Shown one piece after another: positions 14,001 through 26,000 of a stretch of 64,000 nt of DNA. The notes beneath the pieces were generated by a model. It was not told the DNA's origin. It saw nothing but the letters and a program-made list of their open reading frames with translations, and did no database searches. Position numbers and translations under genes: made by a program. The DNA comes from Bactericera cockerelli. Taxonomy: Eukaryota > Arthropoda > Insecta > Hemiptera > Triozidae. The stretch is taken from the NCBI GenBank assembly GCA_024516035.1, contig CM044956.1, forward strand, positions 9,800,878 through 9,864,877, read 5' to 3'. Positions within the stretch are counted from its first letter, which is position 1, and each line of letters begins with the position of its first letter.

Positions 14001-17000
14001 TTATTGTGTTGTCAGACACTCTATTAAACACCTACACTATGATTATTGTGTGGTCGGACACTCTATTAAACACCTACACTATGATTATTGTGTGGTCAGA
14101 CACTCTATTAAACACCTACACTATGATTATTGTGTGGTCAGACACTCTATTAAACACCTACACTATGATTATTGTGTGGTCAGACACTCTATTAAACACC
14201 TACACTATGATTATTGTGTGGTCAGACACTCTATTAAACACCTACACTATGATTATTGTGTGGTCAGACACTCTATTAAACACCTACACTATGATTATTG
14301 TGTGGTCAGATACTCTATTAAACACCTACACTATGATTATTGTGTGGTCAGACACTCTATTAAACACCTACACTATGATTATTGTGTGGTCAGACACTCT
14401 ATTAAACACCTACACTATGATTATTGTGTGGTCAGATACTCTATTAAACACCTACACTATGATTATTGTGTGGTCAGACACTCTATTAAACACTTACACT
14501 ATGATTATTGTGTGGTCAACACTCTATTAAACACCTACACTATGATTATTGTGTGGTCAGACACTCTATTAAACACCTACACTATGATTATTGTGTGGTC
14601 AGACACTCTATTAAACACCTACACTATGATTATTGTGTGGTCAGACACTCTATTAAACACCTACACTATGATTATTGTGTGGTCAGATACTCTATTAAAC
14701 ACCTACACTATGATTATTGTGTGGTCAGACACTCTATTAAACACCTACACTATGATTATTGTGTGGTCAGACACTCTATTAAACACCTACACTATGATTA
14801 TTGTGTGGTCAGACACTCTATTAAACACTTACACTATGATTATTGTGTGGTCAGACACTCTATTAAACACTTACAGTACTTACACTATGATTATTGTGTG
14901 GTCAGACACTCTATTAAACACCTACACTATGATTATTGTGTGGTCAGACACTCTATTAAACACCTACACTATGATTATTGTGTGGTCAGACACTCTATTA
15001 GACACCTACACTATGATTATTGTGTGGTCAGACACTCTATTAAACACTTACAGTACTTACACTATGATTATTGTGTGGTCAGACACTCTATTAAACACCT
15101 ACACTATGATTATTGTGTGGTCAGACACTCTATTAAACACTACACTATGATTATTGTGTGGTCAGACACTCTATAAACACTTACACTATGATTATTGTGT
15201 GGTCAGACACTCTATTAAACACTTACAGTACTTACACTATGATTATTGTGTGGTCAGACACTCTATTAAACACCTACACTATGATTATTGTGTGGTCAGA
15301 CACTCTATTAAACACCTACACTATGATTATTGTGTGGTCAGACACTCTATTAAACACCTACACTATGATTATTGTGTGGTCAGATACTCTATTAAACACC
15401 TACACTATGATTATTGTGTGGTCAGACACTCTATTAAACACCTACACTATGATTATTGTGTGGTCAGACACTCTATTAAACACTTACAGTACTTACACTA
15501 TGATTATTGTGTGGTCAGACACTCTATTAAACACCTACACTATGATTATTGTGTGGTCAGACACTCTATTAAACACCTACACTATGATTATTGTGTGGTC
15601 AGACACTCTATTAGACACCTACACTATGATTATTGTGTGGTCAGACACTCTATTAAACACTTACAGTACTTACACTATGATTATTGTGTGGTCAGACACT
15701 CTATTAAACACCTACACTATGATTATTGTGTGGTCAGACACTCTATTAAACACCTACACTATGATTATTGTGTGGTCAGACACTCTATTAAACACCTACA
15801 CTATGATTATTGTGTGGTCAGACACTCTATTAAACACCTACACTATGATTATTGTGTGGTCAGACACTCTATTAAACACCTACACTATGATTATTGTGTG
15901 GTCAGACACTCTATTAAACACCTACACTATGATTATTGTGTGGTCAGACACTCTATTAAACACCTACACTATGATTATTGTGTGGTCAGACACTCTATTA
16001 AACACTTACAGTATTCACTATGATTATTGTGTGGTCAGACACTCTATTAAACACCTACACTATGATTATTGTGTGGTCAGACACTCTATTAAACACCTAC
16101 ACTATGATTATTGTGTGGTCAGACACTCTATTAAACACCTACACTATGATTATTGTGTGGTCAGACACTCTATTAAACACTTACACTATGATTATTGTGT
16201 GGTCAGACACTCTATAAAACATAATATTGCAGCATACTACACTATGATTATTGTGTGGTCAGACACTCTATTAAACACCTACACTATGATTATTGTGTGG
16301 TCAGACACTCTATTAAACACCTACACTATGATTATTGTGTGGTCAGACACTCTATTAGACACCTACACTATGATTATTGTGTGGTCAGACACTCTATTAA
16401 ACACTTACAGTACTTACACTATGATTATTGTGTGGTCAGGCACTCTATTAAACACCTACACTATGATTATTGTGTGGTCAGACACTCTATTAAACACCTA
16501 CACTATGATTATTGTGTGGTCAGACACTCTATTAAACACCTTACACTATGATTATTGTGTGGTCAGACACTCTATTAAAACACCCTACACTATGATTATT
16601 GTGTGGTCAGACACTCTATTAAACACCTACACTATGATTATTGTGTGGTCAGACACTCTATTAAACACCTACACTATGATTATTGTGTGGTCAGACACTC
16701 TATTAAACACCTACACTATGATTATTGTGTGGTCAGAACTCTATTAAACACCTACACTATGATTATTGTGTGGTCAGACACTCTATTAAACACCTACACT
16801 ATGATTATTGTGTGGTCAGACACTCTATTAAACACCTACACTATGATTATTGTGTGGTCAGATACACTCTATTAAACACCTACCACTATGATTATGTGTG
16901 GTCAGAACTCTATTAAACACCTACACTATGATTATTGTGTGGTCAGACACTCTATTAAACACCTACACTATGATTATTGTGTGGTCAGACACTCTATTAA

Positions 17001-20000
17001 CACCTACACTATGATTATTGTGTGGTCAGACACTCTATTAAACACCTACACTATGATTATTGTGTGGTCAGAACTCTATTAAACACCTACACTATGATTA
17101 TTGTGTGTCAGAACTCTATTAAACACCTACACTATGATTATTGTGTGGTCAGACACTCTATTAACCCTACACTATGATTATTGTGTGGTCAGACACTCTA
17201 TTAAACACTACACTATGATTATTGTGTGGTCAGACACTCTATTAAACACCTACACTATGATTATTGTGTGGTCAGAACTCTATTAAACACTACACTATGA
17301 TTATTGTGTGGTCAGACACTCTATTAAAACACCTACACTATGATATTGTGTGGTCAGACACTCTATTAACACCTACACTATGATTATTGTGTGTGTCAGA
17401 CACTCTATTAAACACTACACATGATTATTGTGTTCAGACACTCTATTAACACCTACACTATGATTATTGTGTGGTCAGACACTCTATTAACACTACACTA
17501 TGATTATTGTGTGTCAGACACTCTATTAAACCTACACATGATTATTGTGTGGTCAGACACTCTATTAAACACCTACACTATGATTATTGTGTGGTCAGAC
17601 ACTCTATTAAACACCTACACTATGATTATTGTGTGTCAGACACTCTATAAACACCTACACTTATGATTATTTGTGGTCAGACACTCTATTAAACACCTAC
17701 ACTATGATTATTGTGTGGTCAGACACTCTATTAAACACCTACACTATGATTATGTGTGGTCAGAACTCTATTAAACACCTACACTATGATTATTGTGTGG
17801 TCAGAACTCTATTAAACACCTACACTATGATATTGTGTGGTCAGACACTCTATTAAACACCTACACTATGATTATTGTGTGGTCAGACACTCTATTAACA
17901 CTACACTATGATTATTGTGTGGTCAGACACTCTATTAAACACCTACACTAGATATGTTGTCAGACACTCTATTAAACACTACACTATGATTATTGTGTGG
18001 TCAGACACTCTATTAACACCTACACTATGATTATTGTGTGGTCAGACACTCTATTAACACCTACACTATGATTATTGTGTGGTCAACACTCTATTAAACA
18101 CCTACACTATGATTATTGTGTGGTCAGACACTCTATTAAACACCTACACTATGATATTGGTGGTCAACACTCTATTAAACACCTACACTATGATTATTGT
18201 GTGGTCAGACACTCTATTAAACACTACACTATGATTATTGTGTGGTCAGACACTCTATTAAACACCTACACTATGATTATTGTGTGGTCAGACACTCTAT
18301 TAAACACCTACACTATGATTATTGTGTGGTCAGACACTCTATTAAACACTTACAGTACTTACACTATGATTATTGTGTGGTCAGACACTCTATTAAACAC
18401 CTACACTATGATTATTGTGTGGTCAGACACTCTATTAAACACCTACACTATGATTATTGTGTGGTCAGACACTCTATTAAACACCTACACTATGATTATT
18501 GTGTGGTCAGACACTCTATTAAACACCTACACTATGATTATTGTGTGGTCAGACACTCTATTAAACACCTACACTATGATTATTGTGTGGTCAGACACTC
18601 TATTAAACACCTACACTATGATTATTGTGTGGTCAGACACTCTATTAAACACCTACACTATGATTATTGTGTGGTCAGACACTCTATTAGACACCTACAC
18701 TATGATTATTGTGTGGTCAGACACTCTATTAAACACTTACAGTACTTACACTATGATTATTGTGTGGTCAGACACTCTATTAAACACCTACACTATGATT
18801 ATTGTGTGGTCAGACACTCTATTAAACACTTACACTATGATTATTGTGTGGTCAGACACTCTATTCAACACTTACACTATGATTATTGTGTGGTCAGACA
18901 CTCTATTAAACACCTACACTATGATTATTGTGTGGTCAGACACTCTATTAGACACCTACACTATGATTATTGTGTGGTCAGACACTCTATTAAACACCTA
19001 CACTATGATTATTGTGTGGTCAGACACTCTATTAAACACCTACACTATGATTATTGTGTGGTCAGACACTCTATTAAACACCTACACTATGATTATTGTG
19101 TGGTCAGACACTCTATTAAACACCTACACTATGATTATTGTGTGGTCAGACACTCTATTAAACACCTACACTATGATTATTGTGTTCTCACACTCTATTA
19201 AACACCTACACTATGATTATTGTGTGGTCAGACACTCTATTAAACACTTACACTATGATTATTGTGTGGTCAGACACTCTATTAAACACTTACAGTACTT
19301 ACACTGTGATTATTGTGTGGTCAGACACTCTATTAAACACCTACACTATGATTATTGTGTGGTCAGACACTCTATTAAACACCTACACTATGATTATTGT
19401 GTGGTCAGACACTCTATTAAACACTTACACTATGATTATTGTGTGGTCAGACACTCTATTCAACACTTACACTATGATTATTGTGTGGTCAGACACTCTA
19501 TTAAACACCTACACTATGATTATTGTGTGGTCAGACACTCTATTCAACACTTACACTATGATTATTGTGTGGTCAGACACTCTATTAAACACCTACACTA
19601 TGATTATTGTGTGGTCAGACACTCTATTAAACACCTACACTATGATTATTGTGTGGTCAGACACTCTATTAAACACCTACACTATGATTATTGTGTGGTC
19701 AGACACTCTATTAGACACCTACACTATGATTATTGTGTGGTCAGACACTCTATTAAACACCTACACTATGATTATTGTGTGGTCAGACACTCTATTAAAC
19801 ACTTACACTATGATTATTGTGTGGTCAGACACTCTATTAAACACCTACACTATGATTATTGTGTGGTCAGACACTCTATTAAACACCTACACTATGATTA
19901 TTGTGTGGTCAGACACTCTATTAAACACTTACAGTACTTACACTATGATTATTGTGTGGTCAGACACTCTATTATAATAATAATAATTCCGTGTCCGTGA

Positions 20001-23000
20001 GATAGTTATTGATACCTAAATCAAGGTGGTGAGAGGATTATATGGACGCCCAGATCCAATGTCTAGGCTCCTTTCATGTCCATTGATTCTAATTGTCTAC
20101 CTCAAGTCAGGACGGGGGTTCTACCCTCCATTCGCTGGGAATCGTACCAACTACCCACATCAACCTCACCCAGCCTGGGTAGGGCCGGAATTGCCAGCCT
20201 CACATGTGCGGAGGGAACAGAATTTTTTTTTGCGAAAAGTCTGCTCCAACCGGGAATCGAACTCAGGATCTCTGAACTACGGGTAGAAGTCGCAACCAAT
20301 ACGCCACGGAGGCACTCTATCAGTATAAACTGTATCAGTATAAACAGAAAAGTGAGAAGTTGTACTAGATGTACATGAATATCAGAACATACCTTGACAG
20401 CTGTTTCGAGCTTATTTGCTCTCATCAGCAGGTAATGAGGTAATAGTTCTCAATGTCCATTTTTTTTTTTTTTTTTTTTTTTTCAATTTCTTTATTTCAA
20501 TTTTGATTTAACATATATACATTCACAGACTGGTCCCTATCTAAAAGATTTTATCCAGCAGTCGACACGGTGTTTCATTGTTTTTTACATAATAAATAGT
20601 TGCGATCAAAATTTTCAAATAGATCACCGAGTCGACTGCTGGACAATGTTCAGCTTATATCTAATTTGTTTGCGTGGACCCACTGTGTGGCTGCGTCGTG
20701 CGCTTCATGTAGGAAGCCTCCACTCAGTGTGTCCACGTTGCCAACTGTTGGTTGGGCCCTGGGTTTTTACAAAATTACTTGTCGGTAAGTAGTATAATTC
20801 ATGTTTTATTTATAGGTCTATATATTTTATTTGTGTATGTATGGCCTAGCTGCTATTTGTTTGGTAAGTTTACTAATTCTTTAGTACATAAGGATTTTTT
20901 CCTGGTAACATTAGTAGCTTGTTATATTGTTTTTTGATCTACTAACCTCTCTATTTCAATCAGTATAAACAGAAAAGTGAGAAGTTTAAACACTTACGCT
21001 TCGTATAGTGGAGACGTTGACGTTGTAGAAGCGGAACAGCTGGACCATGATGGGCGTGTGCTCGGAGGAGATGTCCTGGTAGGCCTTGTTGAGCCAGAGG
21101 CTGGAGGAGCTGACCATGGGGGCCAGCAGGTTGAGGTCCCCGGAGAGGAGATGCTCCTCGCTGTACCAGGTGCCGAACACATCGTACGGCTTGTTCATCA
21201 CGCGACACTGCAGGCTGAACCCGTCTGGGAAATTTGATTTTTTTTTTAGTCCAAGGTCGTTCAAATTCAAGGTCATGTTAGTTCAAGGTTGTTCCATTTC
21301 AAGGTTATTCTAGTTCAAGGTCTCTTTAATTCAGATTTGTTCTATTTAAGGTCATTTTGGTTAAGGTCGTTCTATTTCAAGGTCGGTTAGTTCAAGGTTG
21401 TTCCATTTCAAGGTCGTTCAAATTCAAGGTCTTATTAGTTCAATGTCGTTCTATTTAAGGTCATTTTGGTTAAGGTCGTTCCATTTAAGGGCATTCTAGG
21501 TCGTTCCATTTCAAGGTCATTTCATTTCAAGATTTTTTTCTTGTTCAAGGTCGTTCGATTTCAATGTAATTTTAGTTCAAGGTCATTCAATTTCAAGGTC
21601 GTTCTATTTGAAGGTTTTTTTGTAATTCAAGTTTGTTCCATTCCAGAGGCTGGAGGAGCTGACCATGGGGGCCAGCAGGTTGAGGTCCCCGGAGAGGAGA
21701 TGCTCCTCGCTGTACCAGGTGCCGAACACATCGTACGGCTTGTTCATCACGCGACACTGCAGGCTGAACCCGTCTGGGAAATGGGATTTATTTTTTAGTT
21801 CAAGGTCATTCAATTTCAAGGTCGTTCAAAATTAAGGTCATTTTAGTTCAAGGTTGTTCCGTTTCAAGGTCGTTCAAATTTAAGGTCATGTCAGTTCAAG
21901 GTTGTTCCATTTCAAGGTCTTTCAAATTTAAGTTCATTTTAGTTCAAGGTTGTCCCTAAGGTTTAGTTCAAGGTCCCATTTCAAGGTCGTTCAAATTCAA
22001 CGTCTTATTAGTTCAAAGTCGTTTTATTTAAGGTCATTTTGGTAAAGGTCGTTCCATTTCAAGGTCATTCTAGGTCGTTCCATTTCAAGGTCATTTCATT
22101 CCAAAAAAATTTCTTGTTCAAGGTCGTTCCATTTCAATGTAATTTTAGTTAAAGGTCGTTCCATTTGAAGGTTTTTTGTAATTCAAGTTCGTTCCATTTC
22201 AATGTAATTTTAGTTCAAGGTCATTCAATTTCAAGGTCGTTCCATTTGAAGGTTTTTTTGTAATTCAAGTTCGTTCCATTCCGAGGCTGAAGGAGCTCAC
22301 CATGGGGGCCAGGAGGTTGAGGTCCCCGGAGAGGAGATGCTCCTCGCTGTACCAGGTGCCGAACACATCGTACGGCTTGTTCATCACGCGACACTGCAGG
22401 CTGAACCCGTCTGGGAAATGTGAGTTATTTTTTTAGTTCAAGGTCGTTCAATTTCAAGGTCGTTCAAATTTAAGGTCATGTTGTTAGTTCAAGGTTGTTC
22501 CATTTCAAGGTTATTCTTGTTCAAGGTCTTATTAATTCAGATTTGTTCTATTTAAGGTCATTTTGGTGATGGTCATTCCATTTTAAGGTCGTTCCATTTA
22601 AGGTCATTTTACTTCAGGGTCGTTCCACTTCAAGATCATTATCGGTCGAGGTCCTTCTAGGTCGTTCCATTTCAAGGTCGTTTCATTTCAAGATTTTTTT
22701 CTTGTTCAAAGTCGTTCTATTTCAATGTAATTTTAGTTCAAGGTCATTATATTTCAAGATATTTCTTCTTCAAAATTATTCAATTTCAAGGATGTTCTAT
22801 TTCACACTCAAATTAGTCCAAGGTCATTCAATTGCAAGTTCATTATACGTCAAGGTCGTTTCAATTCAAGGTCATATAAGTCCAAGGTATTTCTATTTCA
22901 AGGTTATTCTAAACAAGGTCACTATCGGTCAAGGTTATATAAATTCAAAGGTCATTTCATTTCAAAGTCGTTCACCGATTATTATTATTTAACAGGTTGA

Positions 23001-26000
23001 GGTCCCCGGAAAGGAGATGCTCCTCGCTGTACCAGGTGCCGAACACATCGTACGGCTTGTTCATCACGCGACACTGCAGGCTGAACCCGTCTGGGAAATG
23101 GGGTTTATTTTTAGTTTAGTTCAATGTTTACCTCCATTTCTGATACACTCGTCAATTCTGGTCGAAAAATTGTCCATGACTTTCTCAAGCATATTCAGGT
23201 GTATTGCACGAATTTCTTGAACAATTAGTCTCTTCAAGTCATCTACAGTCCTTGGCTTATGCATATAGACATTACTTTTGAGGTAACCCCAAAGAAAATA
23301 GTCACAAGCAGAGAGGTCTGGTGAGTTGGCCGCCCAGTCCAGATCGCCGAACTTTCTCTGAGTAATTACCACAGAATCACCACTTTTAAAAAAGTCTCTA
23401 CAACAAAAGCACGATGCGCATGTGTCGACGACTCCATTGTAACTAAATCAGCTTTTATTGGAAACAAAATGACACTAACATCAACCATCTACGACAAGTT
23501 ATGACTTGATAGTTAACATTTTAAACTCGTCAGGTTATTCTGGAGCACCCTGTAGTTCAAGGTCGTTCAATGGCAAGTTCATTATACGTCAAGGTCGTTT
23601 CAATTCAAGGTCATATTAGCCCAAGGTATTTATATTTCAAGGTCATTCTTTTTTTTCAACGTCGTTATAGTTCATGGTCGGTCCATTTCAAGGTCATTGT
23701 ACGTCAAGGTCAAAAGAATTCAAGGTCGTTCAAATTCTAGATCATATTAGTCCAAGGTCGTTCCATTTCAAGGTCACTATGGGTTAAGGTCGTTCAAATT
23801 CAAGGTCATATGAATTCAAAGGTAGTTCCAATTCAAAGTGATATTAGTTCAAGGTCGATCCACTTTAAAGCCATTCTAGGTCAAATTCGTTCTATTAGTT
23901 CAAGGTCATTCCATTTCAAGGTCATTCTACGTCAAGGTCATATTAGTTCAAGGACTTTCCTTATGATAGAATAGAGAAAGTAAAAAATATGTATTCTTCA
24001 TTTTCCCCTGACTCATTTAAATTCGGGGTTCGGTGTTCAAAAAAATGTATTCAAAACATTGTTACAGTTGTTTGTCAGGCATGAGAATATTGTGTCACTT
24101 CTCGCCCACCAGGGGGGAGGCGATGGGCAAGGTACAACACAGACCACAAGCTTCTACAGTAGCTGCTGTTTCATGGCTATAGAAAAAAAGTAACCTGGAG
24201 GTCATTGGTTTCTAATTTGACAGTATAGTAACAAACTTTTTAAAATATAAAAAAAAAACGAGAAAATGAAACAAAACGTGTCTAAAATGGCGAAATCCTG
24301 GCGTGGAGGTCAGTGGTTCAAGTCCCAAATACGCAAGATTTTAGTTAGGCGAGTTTGAGCAATTATAATTAACATAAAATTGAAGAGTTATCGTATTTGT
24401 GTTAATCACTTTCTTGATATCACAGTTACAGTTACTCAAACTAGCTTTACTAAATCTACGCCGAAACCGGAACTTGAACCACCGTCCTCAAGGTTACAAG
24501 TCCACCGCCTTATCGATTATTATTATTAAACATATTAGATCAAGTTTTATTTACATAGAATATTTACATACATAGAAATTGACATTAATAAAACAAAACT
24601 TGATCAAGGACGGTGCGGAAGAGAATGCCGTTGGCATTAACACCGCCCTTGATCAAGTTTTATTTTCTTAATTTCAATATCTACGTATGTATATATTCTA
24701 TGTAATTTGTAAATAAAACTTGATTCAACATGTTTAATAATAACAAAAAGGGCGGTGCTAATGCCAACGGCACTCTTTTCCGCACCACCCATCAAGGTAC
24801 GACCTTGAAATGGAACAACCTTGAACTAACATGACCTTAAATTTGAACGACCTTGAACTTGAAATCATACCTAGCATGGAGAACACGGCGATCTCCCCAC
24901 TGGTAGACTGGGGGGTGCCGAAGTACACTCCCGACACCAGGAGGAGAGTGTCCGTCTCATTGAACTGAGAGTACTGCGTGTACTTCCAGGAGAAGCTCTT
25001 CATGTCGTGCGAGTACTTCACCTTGGCCGGGTAGCTGCTGCTCCACACCTGAGGGAGAATAGAATAGAATAGAATAGAATAGAGTAGAATAGAATAGAGT
25101 AGAATAGAATAGAATAGAATAGAATAGAATAGAATAGAGAAGAGACTAGAATAGAATAGAGTAGAATAGAATAGAATAGAATAGTCTCATTGAACTGAGA
25201 GTACTGCGTGTACTTCCAGGAGAAGCTCTTCATGTCGTGCGAGTACTTCACCTTGGCCGGGTAGCTGCTGCTCCACACCTGAGGGAGAATAGAATAGAAT
25301 AGAATAGAATAGAATAGAATAGAATAGAGTAGAATAGAATAGAATAGTCTCATTGAACTGAGAGTACTGCGTGTACTTCCAGGAGAAGCTCTTCATGTCG
25401 TGCGAGTACTTCACCTTGGCCGGGTAGCTGCTGCTCCACACCTGAGGGAGAATAGAATAGAATAGAATAGAGTAGAATAGAATAGAATAGAGAAGAGACA
25501 GAATAGAATAGAGTAGAATAGAATAGAATAGAATAGAATAGAATAGAATAGTCTCATTGAACTGAGAGTACTGCGTGTACTTCCAGGAGAAGCTCTTCAT
25601 GTCGTGCGAGTACTTCACCTTGGCCGGGTAGCTGCTGCTCCACACCTGAGGGAGAATAGAATAGAATAGAATAGAATAGAGTAGAATAGAATAGAATAGA
25701 ATAGAATAGAATAGAATAGAATAGAATAGAATAGAATAGAATAGAATAGAATAGTCTCATTGAACTGAGAGTACTGCGTGTACTTCCAGGAGAAGCTCTT
25801 CATGTCGTGCGAGTACTTCACCTTGGCCGGGTAGCTGCTGCTCCACACCTGAGGGAGAATAGAATAGAATAGAATAGAATAGAATAGAATAGAATAGAAT
25901 GGAAAGAATAGAATAGAATAAGAATAGTCTCATTGAACTGAGAGTACTGCGTGTACTTCCAGGAGAAGCTCTTCATGTCGTGCGAGTACTTCACCTTGGC

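Larger units (their letters stand above)
19976..20997. other. FBXW5 intron 4, exon-4-proximal part: SINE-A, poly-T, unclassified repeat
   Basis: It contains a minus-strand SINE-A (about 20030-20317), a dispersed repeat (20320-20440), a poly-T run (20459-20483), an inverted pair around CAGCAGTCGAC (20560-20645), and at 20938-20986 another piece of the dispersed repeat ending just 11 bases from the exon 4 donor. Confidence 0.6.
21225..24870. repeat. FBXW5 intron 3: degenerate TTCAAGGTCGTTC repeats with embedded exon copies
   Basis: Most of 21240-22980 and 23555-23950 is made of imperfect units of about 20 bases built on TTCAAGGTCGTTCNATTTCA and TTCAAGGTCATTTTAG. Three partial exon-4 copies and a mariner fragment are embedded. 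The units are strand-biased and non-coding. SINE-E/B fragments (24060-24520) and a palindromic MITE (24520-24745) fill the remainder. Confidence 0.8.

Noticed and set aside
6725..19975. Very long open frames (up to 641 codons) reading MIIVWSDTLLNTYT repeats
   Set aside because: They exist only because the unit is 42 bp, a multiple of three. Two frames are open at once and frames change at every indel. No start context or codon bias.
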